A DNA stretch of 64,000 bases from Diplodia intermedia. Its lineage: Eukaryota; Ascomycota; Dothideomycetes; Botryosphaeriales; Botryosphaeriaceae. The notes beneath the pieces are model-generated. The model was not told the DNA's origin and searched no databases. It saw nothing but the letters and a program-made list of their open reading frames with translations. The position numbers and the translations under genes were made by a program. Position 1 is the stretch's first letter. Each line of letters opens with the position of its first letter. Shown piece after piece: positions 9,979-22,083 of the stretch. The stretch is from positions 1-64,000 of the forward strand of contig JAKEKT010000097.1 of assembly GCA_021495925.1 (NCBI GenBank), in the 5' to 3' direction.

Positions 9979-11004
9979 TCACGACAGCCTGCAGCCGCAT
10001 GATCCATACGCCCTCACGATGAATCCTCTCGGAGTGACTAGTGGACGCCTCAAGGCAACAGCCCCAGCACTGACCACAGCTTCGTGCGGCGGTTGATGGC
10101 CAGATGGTTGATGCGGATTCAGTGGCGCCACAAGCGGTAGCTTGGCAGGGGTATGGCGCCAATCGCCTTGCCAGAAACTTGCTAGTCTGTTGGCTTTAAC
10201 TGCATAAGCTTCATTAAGCGAAATCACTTTTCCGCATAGCCGGAGCCCGACTCCCAACTTGGTATGTATTGACCGAGCACGATTAGCCGCTGCCTGTAGC
10301 TTGGACGCTTTGAAACTCCTCTGCTTTCTTTCCGCTCTGGCTTGCAACGGCCGAGCCATCTGGTAAAGATGTAGAGATGGCCACAGAGAGGTATGGTTGG
10401 AGATTCTTGTTGCCTCAATCACAGCATTGATTTTGCTTCTTCTTTGCGTCTGTGCTTCTTCATGGACCATCTGACTGAGATTCGATACCTGCAATCCTGT
10501 AGGTTGCCTCCGTATCTTCTTCTTCACGCATATCCGGGGCCTTTGCTGTTCAGTCTGCCCTGAGTAGCTATTTGCTGAAGCATACACACCGGCAATAGGT
10601 TGCCACATCTGCTCTTGCATACTCTCCTGCTGCCGGCGCTCCATGGGATTGAGGCGAGTCATGTTGGTGGTAGACTGAACGTGCAATCCAGTCCATGTAC
10701 GATGCGAGAAAAGAACAGTCGATGCAGCAACGTTGGTGTTCTTCGCGAAGGCAACTTTCGTAGTTCCAGAGGTCTGTTGATTGACATTCGACGCAACGTT
10801 CGTGGTCGCCGTGTGATGTGATGTTGAGTTCCCAAATATGTGGCTCTGATAGTATTGGCCGTTGATTGGAGCTTGGGTTGTAGCAAGCTCGGTTGAGGCA
10901 CGATTTTTCGACCGCAGGTTTCCCGGGCTTTCAATGGTCACTTGATGGCTAAAAGGTCTGTTTGTGCGGTTGGACTTCTTTGGTGGTTCCTCTCTCGAGT
11001 CCAT
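9979..11004 (-). CDS. Long ORF of unknown function (341 codons), doubtful gene
   Basis: An uninterrupted frame with a true ATG at 11004 runs to 9979. The product is basic, rich in Arg, Gln, Thr and Asn, with no signal peptide, membrane segment or domain that I recognise. A helical, charged region around residues 170-240 (MVHEEAQTQRRSKINAVIEA and following) could be a coiled coil. The stop lies 114 bp upstream of the GPI-type protein's start on the same strand, leaving little room for that gene's promoter, which argues against it. In favour, a 1-kb open frame in DNA of moderate GC content is unusual by chance. Codon use is less GC3-biased than in its neighbours. Confidence 0.3.
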   Translation of the reverse strand: MDSREEPPKKSNRTNRPFSHQVTIESPGNLRSKNRASTELATTQAPINGQYYQSHIFGNSTSHHTATTNVASNVNQQTSGTTKVAFAKNTNVAASTVLFSHRTWTGLHVQSTTNMTRLNPMERRQQESMQEQMWQPIAGVYASANSYSGQTEQQRPRICVKKKIRRQPTGLQVSNLSQMVHEEAQTQRRSKINAVIEATRISNHTSLWPSLHLYQMARPLQARAERKQRSFKASKLQAAANRARSIHTKLGVGLRLCGKVISLNEAYAVKANRLASFWQGDWRHTPAKLPLVAPLNPHQPSGHQPPHEAVVSAGAVALRRPLVTPRGFIVRAYGSCGCRLS

Positions 11005-11800
11005 GTTGGAGAATAGTGTCCGTCAATGACCCGAGAAGTTGATATTCTTGAGGTAGGAAAGGTGATGATATGCAAGAGGTAATAATGGACGCCCATTGTT
11101 GCTTGAATATTTCGAGAAAGTGTACAATCCCAAGTGTCCCCTGCGTCACACCGATGAACACGTTGGCTTAAGATATCTGACGATGCTGAGTTCAGCTTTG
11201 GCTTTGGGCCACCAATCAAATCAACGCACTGCCCCACCAGCAACACATAATGCATCCATGCCTAGCCAAGCTTCTCCGTCTTCTGTTCATATTCCTCCAT
11301 TCTTTTGAAGCCCAGAAACCCCAATAGTTCTCCGGAAGGATGAGAAGCTCCGACAAGCGAGCTGTTGTCTTTTACTCTCGGCCTCCAGACGATTTTCGGC
11401 GTCCAATCAAGCATAGAACTTGTAAAATTTCACGAGAAGCAAAAATCTTACGGACGCCGTAGCAGCAGCTCTTTACAGTTGTTGTGGATAAGCATTTGTG
11501 CGCGATTCGAGATGTGCTGTTCGGAATTACAGCATAAATGATACAAATGGAGTTGTTACTGAAATTGCCTTTTTCAGCGGAATGTGTAGGTATATTTCAA
11601 GGGAAAAAGAAGGTCATGTCGCATCAAATCAAGCCAAGTGGAAACATCCGGGTATTCCGTCACAACGCCCTAAGAAAATGTGTTGGGCACGCATCTGCCT
11701 TTCGTCGTCCCACTCAAGCGACCACACCAACGGCTCTGCCCATCCAGGGCCCTCGCATCCTCCAAAGCAAACCCAAACAAAGGAGAAGGAGGAGAATCGC
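11005..11800. other. Intergenic region
   Basis: No supported gene. The right part should contain the 3' UTR of the minus-strand 7TM gene. Confidence 0.5.
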
Positions 11801-13728
11801 TCACATTGACGCCGCACCCCGCACGGGCGCGCGCACCGCCAGCGGGGGCGGGAATAGATCGCTCGTCGACGACTGCGTAGGCGCATATTCCGACCCCGAA
11901 TAGACCGAGCTGGGTTTCGAGTCCAGGTTGGTGGACAGCCAGGAAACATCGGGAGGCTCTAAGTTGGGTGCACTGCCGACACCGACGGCCGGGTGGCCGT
12001 GCACGGGATGAGCGGCGAGGGGCGCTTGCGGAGGAGGCAACGCGGGCAGTGTCTTGTCTGTTGAGGCGGTGCGAGAGCTCCGGGGGAGCGAATGGTGTCT
12101 TGTGATTTCCATCGACGGCAAGGGACCCGACGGTGCGCCGTAAGAGACGGTTCGCGAGCTCGATGAGATAGGGGATACCGGGCCTCCGGTCTGGTTGGTG
12201 CACGGATTCCAGGGCCCGCTGGCTTGCTTCGGAAGCAAGGACGATCCGCCAAACGAAACGCGGCGGGTGTTCATGGGCGGTGTCTTGTGGCTTGATATCG
12301 AAGACAACGATATTTCTGTGTTGACTTCAATGGAACTGTTTGGTTTCCTCTCCTTGGGGAAGGATGTCTGATATGAGGGAGCTTCCACGTCAAGTGACCC
12401 CTGGCGACCATATGAACGCCTGCGCCAGATGCTGTCCGGATGCCTCGAAGGGAGGCACAAGCAACAACACCAGGCTCTTAGGAACGCCATGTATTCTCTT
12501 CGGAAAGCGGCTGTCGTACCGAAGATACACCACGCAACAATGCTGGGGACAACTCCGGGGATGTATTGGAAAAGATCGACTCGGGCCTGTTCGATGCTAA
12601 GGTTGGGACCGCGAGCTTCTGTCGAAGGTTGTTGTGAGTGGCGGCTGCGCTGGAAGTTGACGAGTTCATAGACGACGAGAGCAGTCTCGAAGGCGCTACG
12701 ATCCTTAATCAGCTGGAATCAAAGAAGGCACAATACGCATACTCACATCAAGATGGCCATGATTATGCTGAAACGAATTATCAGCCATTTGTCTGTGGTT
12801 CTTCCCTGATTCCTACTGGTTACACTTGACACTGTGCCTGAGCTGGATGAACAGCCGTTCATGGACCTGTCACGCGTGAAGAAGCGCGTGAAAACGCTCC
12901 GAGCGAGCAAGTACTTGTACAGGATTGCGAGCACGAGAACGAATCCAATGATCAGCGACACAGTCACTACGGTGGGTCAGCAGGCCGAGCTCGACATTGG
13001 AAAAACTGACGTACTGATGATGTTCACGACAACCAAGAAAAGCACCGGGTGGTTTCTCAAAGCTTTGATCTGGCAGACAGATATCATGATGGCTGGAAGG
13101 AGGGTGGCAGTCGACTTGAAGACGATGGCCATGACTCTCTTCTTTCCCGTCTTGATGCGGATATTCCAGGTCCCAATGAACAGGGTGATTGCCCTGGCAG
13201 TTAAGGTTAACAGAGCGGCCACCATCCGAATAACAAAGGCCACATACCAGAACAAGACAAGAAGTGAGTCTACATTGTAGAGGTAAATGGCTATCGGAGC
13301 GGTCAGCGCTCGGCACAGGGTTCGCAACGCTCAACACCAGGTTTCTTTACCGACGGAAGCCAAGACCGAGCGCCATCCGGAATCGGCTTTGCCAAACATG
13401 GCGGTCTGGTCGTGTTGAGGTTTCCGAGACGCTTCATACCTTTCCACCTGTATTTGCCGCCAGTTGATTGTATAGTCCAGGTGGGTGACCACTCCCTGCG
13501 CCGCGCCAAGCGTAGTCGATACGCCGAGCAACAGGATATCTTGGATTGTCAATGCAAAGGGTCGATGGGGATCTGGAGAGAAAGAAGCTTACAGCTGAGC
13601 CCCTCGCCATGTCGCCACAACATAAAACAGAGAAGAAGGCCAAGGAAAACGGCGATGAAGCTGAGTATATGAACGAAGACGGCGAGCCCGAAGACCTCTT
13701 GGGGAAGCTGGCCAGACATTGTAGGCAT
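11801..13728 (-). CDS. Orphan 7TM receptor-like membrane protein with long Ser/Pro-rich tail
   Basis: Five exons join in phase: complement(11801-12695, 12747-12966, 13015-13290, 13351-13539, 13593-13728), about 571 aa. The donors are mostly strong (GTAAGC, GTACGT, GTGAGT). The first 330 residues hold about seven hydrophobic segments: VFGLAVFVHILSFIAVFLGL, YILLLGVSTTLGAAQGVV, LLVLFWYVAFVIRMVAALL, VMAIVFKSTATLLPAIMIS, PVLFLVVVNIIMTVSLIIGF, WLIIRFSIIMAILIAF and YIPGVVPSIVAWCIFGTT. Between the later helices lies a loop with RFFTRDRS. After the last helix comes CCCLCLP, a possible palmitoylation cluster, then about 220 Ser/Pro/Arg-rich cytosolic residues. The topology resembles a fungal G-protein-coupled receptor, but I recognise no named class (not clearly Pth11, Git3 or Stm1). 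The start could also be the internal ATG three codons later. Confidence 0.75.
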
Positions 13729-16700
13729 GATCAGGATATCAAGTCGTCCATGACTCGGGCGGAAGCAAACGATGCAATGAGCAGGCCCCGAGGGTAAGGC
13801 AAGTGAACGGCACAGGATATAAGAAGCACGCATTAAGCCGCAGCCGCACGTTCGAGATAGTGGGCGAGGCACCTGCGACAAGCTATCTCATAGTCTCTTC
13901 CTATTGCGGCGGTTCAGCCGATGCGAGAAGCGTCTCCAGTAGTACTAAGCGACCGTGGTAGCGGCCACACTACCGGGCGAGGTAATATATGCAGGGCGCA
14001 GCGGCGCGGACGGGCACGCCTGGCTTGCCGGCACTGCAGATCCATGATGCGCAAAAGTCCCGGCTATGTACAGGGTTGGCGGGTTACACGCCATATCGAT
14101 GGACGGACAAAGGCCTGGAGAGGAGCAGAGGTGAACTGAAGAGGAAGCTGGAAAACCGACGAACGCTGATTGGCTGGAGCAAGATACCGACCGAGCGTCC
14201 GCGCTGCAGACATCGAAGTCGGGCAGGTGGGCTGAAGGTCGGAATTACCAATCTGCTCGCAACAGCTTGCACCACTGGTTCCTGGCCCACCCACATCCGG
14301 CTCTAGCTATCAGCCACGACCATCGGCAGTTGGTCCGCTGTCGGTGCGAGATTGCCTTCTTCGCCGGCAGATGCGCACTAGGGCAGTCGCAATCGCGGGG
14401 GATGTGCCTGACATGGTGGCCCCCGTGAGCGCGTCTACAATACAGCCGGGTTGTGGGAAGGACGAGTGCGAAGATAGCGATGGATGTGCTGCATGTACGT
14501 GACTGGACAGCAGCGCTCGAGGAGGGTTGGGAATACACGGCCGTGAGATGGACGGATGGGAGACGTCAGACGGCGTAGTTAGGTACTGTGGAGGAGGCGT
14601 CGGGCGCAAAGTCGAGCTGACGGCAGTGGCCGATGATGCGGTGCTAAGCGGTTGACCATGGGTTCGGTTAACAGCAGCTCATCCTGATGTATTTCTGCTG
14701 CACGACCGCAGTGACCGCTGACGCATGGCATCTTTGCCGTCGCAACATTCAGCTTCGACAGCGTCCCGCGTGCGCAGTCAAGAAGCGTCACACAGGCACG
14801 CAGGTGGCAGGTGGCAGGTGGCCGGCAAGGGGTGCCAGGCAGGGTGATTCAGGCAGCCGCGGCAGGCAGCCGGGCACGGAGCACCACGCGGACAGGAAGG
14901 CGTCACGGGCGTCGTGTCCCGGGGGCCACCGTGTCACCGCGCTCTCATTGGCTCTCGAAGCGGGCTCCGCTAGCGCCTGCACAGACCCCAGCGCCGCCCT
15001 TTTAAGTCCTTCGCCTCCTCTCCCCCTTCCCTTCCTTTTCCTCTCCAGCAACCCGTGCTCACCCCCGGCAGCAATGCCACTGTTCCCATCTTCGGTAACC
15101 TGAGAGCACCATCTCGGGGAGCCATCCCTCAATCCCTCCTTCTCCTCCTGCGCAACCACAAGAGACGCTTCCATCAGTCTCCAACTTCGTTGCAGCGAGC
15201 GCCCGTCACCCCATCGACCCCATTTCCTCCGACGCACACCTCGGTCGCACCTGGTCTCGCTCACCGGGTCATGTTCAGAACATTCCTTTCGGCAACCGAT
15301 CCCTCGGCTTCGGCCATAGCCATGGTTGACACAACACAACCCCAGCGGCTTAACAACTGAGCGGAACAAGTCCCCTTGACTGCTCCAATCAGCTACACTC
15401 TACCACAACTACCTTTTCGTGGGGCGCATGGATCTCAGATGGTGCAAGTCAACGTCCGATCTCGAAGTCCCGCTCGGCTCAGCCGATCGCGACCACTTCA
15501 TCGCGGGCCGTCCCTCATGTCAATGGGTTTGGAGAGCTATCGGCGGACGGTCTGGCCTGCAAAGGCCTAGAACCAGAAGCTTACAATGGCGCACTGCCGT
15601 ACAAGCCACTGGGTCACGTCCCTTTGCCTTTGACGCAGTCAAGCCACTACAGAGCCGGAACACGCGATCCAGCCTCACCAGTGCCAAAGGGGCCTGGCAG
15701 AGCATGGATGCGTAGAGGGCCTACGGGACGAACCATGATGTATGCATACTGCACTTGGAAGACAAGAGCATGCTGCACTTGCAAGTCAACTACAGCCATC
15801 ACCTGTCATGGTGCAAGGCGAAAGAATCATCACCCACAGAGGTACAAGACAATGACACCCATCAAGGTGCAAGAACGAAGCTACTCGATGAGGCGATGGG
15901 CTGCGAAGGACCAAGAGCATGACAAGACAAGCTCAAGGGTGAAGCACAGAAAGTGAGGCTGTCGGTGAAAGTGCTTGCCATCGTAGCAGCACCAAGACAA
16001 ACCGTACAAGCGAACACGCATCGAACTTCTGAGGCATGAGCAAAGAAAACCCCGCAAGGGTCAATTCCTACAGTCAGGAACGACAAGAGTTTGCCAAGGG
16101 CATGACATTGCTTCCGACTGCAAGGTTGATTGAAAGCAGACCGCAAAAGGAATGCTGCTCTCAAAGCTTATCCAAGCTGACGAGTACGCACAAACGATCA
16201 TGGAGAGGTCATCCGAAGCGCAGTGAAAAATGTCGCAAAAGAGAACCATCCGAATCGGGGTATCATCAGGAGCGACGGGAGAGGCCTGATGCCCACTGAC
16301 AAATACCCATACAATAATGTTATCAGAAGCGGAGGCAACCAAGCCTCTGCACTGAGAATCATTACAGATGCCATCAGGAGCTCAGGATAGGCCTTTTGAA
16401 GCACACTGAGAACCATCTGCGGACTCCGGATCGGAGTAGATTGGACCACGCATGAGGGCTATGTCCTCCCGGCTGAAGTCCACTCACTCCAACGAGTCTC
16501 TCTCACTCAAAGATGGCTTGGAGAGGCCAAGTCTCTTGTGTGAGAGTAAGACCCCGGGCCAATGTGTTTCCCAGCGGTCCACTCGAAAGAGTGTTCGACC
16601 CAGGGATCATCAAGACTACTACGATGGTCAATCAAGACCACTACTACGGTCGGGTTGTTCAATCCCGTCACCTTTGGCGGAGAGCATCCTACCACCAGAC

Positions 16701-17197
16701 ACATTTGGACTTGCCGACACCTTGGCGTTCAAGTCTAACCCCAAACAAATAGAGCTTTGCTCCGCGCCTTGCCGTCAGGTTCAAGGGGCGTGGCCTTTTT
16801 CTTTTCCTTTCTCCTGCCACACGCCTTCCTCAAGATCATCGTCTTCGCAGAGAATGGATGCGCTCCAGTGCGCCGTTTGTGGCCCCCTGCACATCTGGCT
16901 ACCCTAACGGGCATTGTCTTTTGTCTTGTGCGGCAGCAACGCGGATCTCGTGCGAGAGCTAAAAACATCCTGCCTCAAATTGCATTCGATCATGTCAAGC
17001 ACTTGACGGGTGTGGGCCGTTGGTTTGAGAAAGCTAAAGAAGAGGGCCAATCTTGTGGGAGCTGGCGGCTTTCGAGTTGCCTCTGCCTTTTCTTCCTCCC
17101 TTTTCACATTCCCCCTCCTTCTCCCTCTCCAGTGGTGTCTCGTGGCTTGCAGGCGTCTCATTTGTTCATCAGCAATCGCCTCTGCTGTCAGAAAGAA

Positions 17198-17436
17198 GAC
17201 CTGTCTGTCGAGAAGATCCCCAGGCCCGACTGTGCGACGATCCGGCCGAGGTGGCTGGACGCGCTGTTCAAGAATACAGTCATGGGTACGGGCCTTCGTT
17301 GACCGACGACAGGAGCAGACCGTCTGTGGAGAAGGTTCCCCAGCCCGACTGTGCGACGATCCGGCCGAGATGGCTGGACGCGCTGTTTTCAGACTACAGT
17401 CGTGGATAAGGGCCTTCGTTGACCGATGACGGGAGC
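17198..17436. repeat. Direct tandem duplication, two copies of about 120 bp
   Basis: Copy 1 is 17198-17317 and copy 2 is 17318-17436. Both start GAC...GTCTGT.GAGAAG and share the block CCCGACTGTGCGACGATCC and GGCCTTCGTTGACCGA. They differ at scattered positions, so the duplication is not recent. The 120-bp period keeps reading frame (40 codons), and one plus-strand frame stays open across both copies, but no protein family is recognisable. Confidence 0.85.
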
Positions 17437-17611
17437 CGTACTACAATTCGTGCTCGAGCCTGACAAAAGCTGAGTGAAAGAAGAGAAGTATGCCAAGCAA
17501 AGCTGTTCGACCTGCCTTCTGGGAGGGGAGAGGTGTCGGGACGTGTGGATTGGGAAGAAGGGAAAAAAACTTTTACTACTTCATCCTTTGCGATGGTGGG
17601 CCAAATCCCAC

Positions 17612-17629
17612 TTTTTTTTTTTTTTTTTT
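17612..17629. repeat. Poly-T tract (18 T)
   Basis: An uninterrupted run of 18 T on the plus strand. It could be a nucleosome-excluding promoter element or the relic A-tail of a retroposed sequence on the minus strand. Nothing beside it decides between these. Confidence 0.8.
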
Positions 17630-18367
17630 CGTTGATGCTCCCGCCTTGTTTTGCGGGAGGTCGAGGAAGAAAAACATAGAAGTCGGAAGACACTCGTGCG
17701 GGACGACGCCTCGGCAGATCGCGATCGAGATCGCGTTTTGCGCGCGTCTGTGTGTCCGAGGGAAAGGCGGGGTGGATCGCATGTGGGTCAGAAGGGTGGG
17801 ATATGTGCATTCGATGTGGGAACTTCCCATTCTTTGCTCCTCTTCTCACACCATCCCCACTCGGCGGAGCATGAAGGATGGCCAAGCGTGCCGAAACGAG
17901 GCTTGTGATAATAATGGACGAGCCGGGCCAGATCGTTCGCAGGATGACGATGAGATTCTTGGGTTACATCTGGGAGATAACGATTCAGAGCAGAGAATGG
18001 AGAATGCGTGAACGCTTGGTAGAGAGAGTCGGCCTCTCAATTTCTTTCCTTCCAATCACACTTCTCGCTGTAAAGGTTCCTGAGGGCTTCCCTTTGAAAG
18101 TGCCCTCCCATCTGCGTGCGTAATGCGTGCTGGGCAGACATGAATCCAACGCTCAAATCGTCTTTGAGCCCGAATCACTTTCATCTTTGCAAGTATCTAC
18201 AGTCCTCGCGAGTAAGTGCTTACCTCATACTCGCCGTGATCAGTCCCTCATAGAAGAATCACTTGACCATTTTGACCCCAACAACAATCACCCGATATCG
18301 ACAGAGGAGCAATCCATCTCGCTTGACCACATGCCCAAGCCCCATGTTGTTCTTCACTAGACAGACG

Positions 18368-21300
18368 TCAAGTGACACTAGCAGCGCGACAAGCCACCTT
18401 ATGCGCCTTCCAATCCCTCCGCTGGCACTCAGGGGAGCAATACCTCACCGTCTTGCAGCGCGAGCACCTCAACAGCTCACCTCCCCCATCCCTCTCCTTC
18501 CGCCCGCAGACAGCGCATCCGCCCGGCGGTGCCTCCGTAGTGACGCCCCTGCCCCCTACTCCCGCAGCAGCAACACCAGCAGCACCGCCGCCGCCCGAAG
18601 AATCCTTATCTCCTGAAAACGCGGGAACCTCTTGCTGCCTCTCCACCATTCCGCTCGAGAAGACCGGCGCAACAGCCACGCGCACCGCGACCCGCGTTAG
18701 CGCCGCGGCGGCGGACGCCTCCAACCCCCACCCGTCGCCGTAGCCATCCGGAAAGACGCCCGTGCCGCACGCGCAGAGTACACTCTCTCCGTCTGCGAAC
18801 GACAGCGGGATACTCTTCGCCCCTCGGTTGTACGCGCACTTCCCGCCGGTCCCGTGCGCCCACGTGCGCGCGCGCTCCGCCATGGCCGGCAGCGCCGCCT
18901 TCCACGCGCTAAGCTCCGCGCCGTCGACCTTGACCTGGCAAAGCGGATGCTTGTGGAGCTCTTGCAATGCAGGGGCGATGTCGCGAATGATGTCGAGCGT
19001 TAGCGGGATGCACGCGGCGTCGAGGACAACGCTTTGGGACGCGAGGTCAAGGCGGAACGCTGAAGCGAGGATCAGCACATGCACGCCGCCGGCGGAGGGG
19101 TTGGAGAGGGTGAAAAACGGAGTTTTCGTGGTGCTGGCGTCACGGTCGCCAAAATGAGAGAGGATGGTGAGGAGGGAGTCTTTGAAAGCGATGCGGGTTT
19201 CGAAGTGGTCACCGGTTGGTGAAGCCGAGTCAAGAGAGGCGTCACGGATGCGGCGTTCACGGTGTGACCATGCTGACGAGAGATGAATGTTTAGCCACGG
19301 CGTCTTGTGGGACGCCGTTGTGTCGATGATGGGGAGGTTCGAGATAGGCAGATAAGGCGCATTCCAGGTGATGGGACCACTTCGCTCTGGGAAGATGGGA
19401 TGTATGAAGTTGGGGAAGTAGTGCTTCATTGAGGGGGAGGCGATTGGGACGATGACCTCAATGTATGAAGACTTGCGCGCAATCCGAACCTTGCTCTGGA
19501 CCTTGAGAACTGGCACTGGAAAATGCAGCTGAGGATGTGAAGACTGCGTGCCAATTTTCACCGCAATCACGCAGGGTGAAACCTGGACAGTGTCCACCGC
19601 GGCGCCATGGCTGAGTTTGGTCTTCAGGTCGTGGGATATCAGTGTGACGCGGCCAGTCAAGTTGGATATACGAGCCGTGCCTGTAACGAAATTTGCAGTG
19701 ATCTGTGTCCGAACATTGGTCTGCGTTGTGAGCCCATCGTTATCTTGCTTCTTGACCGGCGGCAACACGTGCGGTGCTACAGAAATATTCGGGCGACACC
19801 GCGTAATGAAGACATGTTCAGTGTTGTCGAGAGCAACGTCAAAGACGCCCAGGGTGTCATCGAGCTTCGAAGCAAAATATCCAATGGCATGCGGCGTAGG
19901 TTGGAGAGCGAGTTTTATCGACAGAGTTCGCGCGTTGCTCAGTAGGATAACAGTAGGGACCAGGAACGATACCCAGAGCGGCGACTCGCCATGCCATCCT
20001 CGACCGTCTTGTTGGATTTTCAAGGCGAAATCCTGTGTGTTCCTTTCGCCGGTGCATTGCTCGGTTCCGAACGCTAAATGGATGGCCGCAAAAGACGAGC
20101 GCTCTGTTGCCGTGTATGTGTGGCAGATCAACGGGGGAGTGCCGAGCTGTCTCTTCTCAACTTCATGAAACATGCGGAGCTTCGAGCGCGGCACTTTCAA
20201 CGTCACATTCACAATGTTCGGCAGAGAGCTCCAGGCCAGCTGGGATGCCTCACGGCAGCTCCTAGCCATCTGCTCCAAGGGAAATTCCGGTATCAGGCCA
20301 GAACATACATCAAAGAGATGCATCTGGACCCTCAGCTCCTGCAGGTAATCCTGCCCAAGCATGAGTTTATTATCCTTGTCAATGAGATCGAGAAGGAGTG
20401 TCGCAGCCTTACTCCAGTCTGCTTCCACTTTACCCTTGACGAACCGAAGGAACGCCGCAAAGCTTGCGCGCGTGTAGTACGGCGTGGAAAGGCTGGCAAC
20501 ATGTCGTGCACTGCGCTTCGCCATGAGAACACTGGGATCCTCGCCCTCAAACATGGCCAAGTATGTTTGGTAAAGGAGTTGGGCCAGATCGGTCTCATCG
20601 TAGTGAAGGCATGATGGCTGGGCACTGCCAGCTGGAATGCGATTCTTCCAAGTCAACCTACTATGAAGCTGTGTAGCATTGCCGTCTTGAAAAGACTGGA
20701 GCAGAGATTCATGAGTCGAGGACACCAGTGACGTGTTGGTCCAATACTGCACAGGAAAGAGGCCTAGAAGAGTCGATAAGGCGGAAGCGTTGCCGCAGAG
20801 CAGTGCATCCATCGGCGGCTGGTCTGCCTCGTGGCGGCGCACGAGAGACTCGGTGACAAGGGCAGCAGCTTGGCTACCGTCCAGCAGGGGGGCCGTAGCC
20901 ACCAACAGGTTCAGAGAGCCGAAGTGGTCGATAAGATTGGATGTGTCAATAACGTTGAAGACGGTCGGGGCCTGGCCTGACCTGTAGTCATCGGCATCAA
21001 GAATCAGTGGGTCCGGCATGTAAGGCCCACGATACCACTGGGCAGCGTCGTCAGCGGCGGTCAGTTTCTGGCGCAGCACATGGCAGAAGGTCAGAGCTTC
21101 TCCCACAAAGAAGCGTAGTGTGAATTGCCGAGAGCGCCTCCGGAACGCGTCGCACCAGGCTTCGAACTGCAGACGGGCCGTCTTCACGAGCGGGTCCAAG
21201 CCAAGGCCGTGTTGCACCTGATTTGGGTTCAGCGGAGAGGCGTGCGTTAGCGGCAGATACGCAGTGGCTAGGTGGAAGCCCAGCAGAGGATCGGTGCCAT

Positions 21301-22083
21301 AGTGGAGGGTCAGGTTGTCCATCTGGCCAGAGAACATGGGGTTAGGCACGTCCGTCCTTGCCGTGGCGCCAGGGCCATCCGTGGTGCCGCTACGCCAGTA
21401 CTGTTTGAACAGTCGAGGCGCATCTAGCACCGCGTCCACGGCGGAGGGCGCGGCAGACCGGGCTGCGGTAATAACATTGCCAGCCCCTCCGGTAGCTTCC
21501 TGGGCCTGCTTGGCGCGCTCGAACTCGGCGCGAGAGGGGCGGGCATCAGCATTGACGTAGGAGAGCCAGACCTCGTGGACTGCGGCTAGAGTCGCGGCAT
21601 CGCACACGCGGAGGCAGCGGCCATGGGGGCCGCGGTGCCATTCGTCCAGGGAGGGCGAGGTTTCAGTCAACGTCTTGGCGTGCCGCCGGAGCAGCTCGAA
21701 ACTAGCAGCGTCCAGGAACTGGTGGTAGTAGATGCTCCAGATGGCGTGCTGGTTGCGGCCGTCGCGGTCGTCGAGAATCAGGCTGAAGAGGAGGATGTTG
21801 CGGGCTGTGCACGTCAGTGGACTGGGCGTCGCAGCTCGCCCACGCGCGGCATACCAATGACGGCGCGCTGCAGGTCGCAGCTAGTGACATCGATCGGGCG
21901 GGCATCAGCACGGGCGGCCTCGCAGTAGGCCGTGAAGAGGACATTGCGCGCGTCTCCGCAGCCCAGGGCGAGCACGCGGGCAGGCAGCGCGGGCGGCAGG
22001 TGCTGAGTGAGACAGGCGGCGGGCGTGTTGCCGAGCGGATAGAAGAAGGCGGCCGCCAGATCGACGTAGGCCGGATAGAACAT
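18368..22083 (-). CDS. DUF4470 domain protein with C-terminal MYND zinc finger
   Basis: Two exons, complement(18368-21804, 21855-22083), encode about 1221 aa. The N-terminal 130 residues match DUF4470: FYPLGNTPAACLTQHLPP, then VLALGCGDARNVLFTAYCE, a methyltransferase-like glycine loop, then DVTSCDLQRAVIARNILLF and LILDDRDGRNQHAIWSIYYH. The intron (GTATGC/GTGCACAG) lies inside this domain and splicing restores the conserved AVIARNILLF. A long middle region has no domain that I recognise. The C-terminus is a MYND finger at about residues 1170-1210 (CAVCGRKER..., CSRCKTVRYCSPECQRRDW, HKVAC), a protein-interaction zinc fold. The combination is known in fungal proteins of unknown function; related DUF4470 regions occur in dynein-assembly factors. 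It is divergent from the Gag-like gene at 22624. Confidence 0.88.

Larger units (their letters stand above)
13729..18367. other. 4.6 kb interval without a convincing gene
   Basis: Many short open frames occur on both strands, but none has a recognisable domain, a signal peptide or a credible exon chain. CT-rich tracts around 15000-15060 just before an ATG (15074) look like a fungal core promoter, so a small gene of unknown structure could begin there. The stretch also contains a 120-bp tandem duplication and an 18-base T tract, listed separately. Confidence 0.45.

Noticed and set aside
13331..13552. Separate small ORFs in the 11.8-13.9 kb minus-strand region
   Set aside because: They are exons of one gene; all five join in phase with standard splice sites.
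15010..16000. A protein gene starting at the ATG after the CT-rich tract near 15074
   Set aside because: The first frame stops after nine codons, and I could not find an exon chain giving a recognisable protein.
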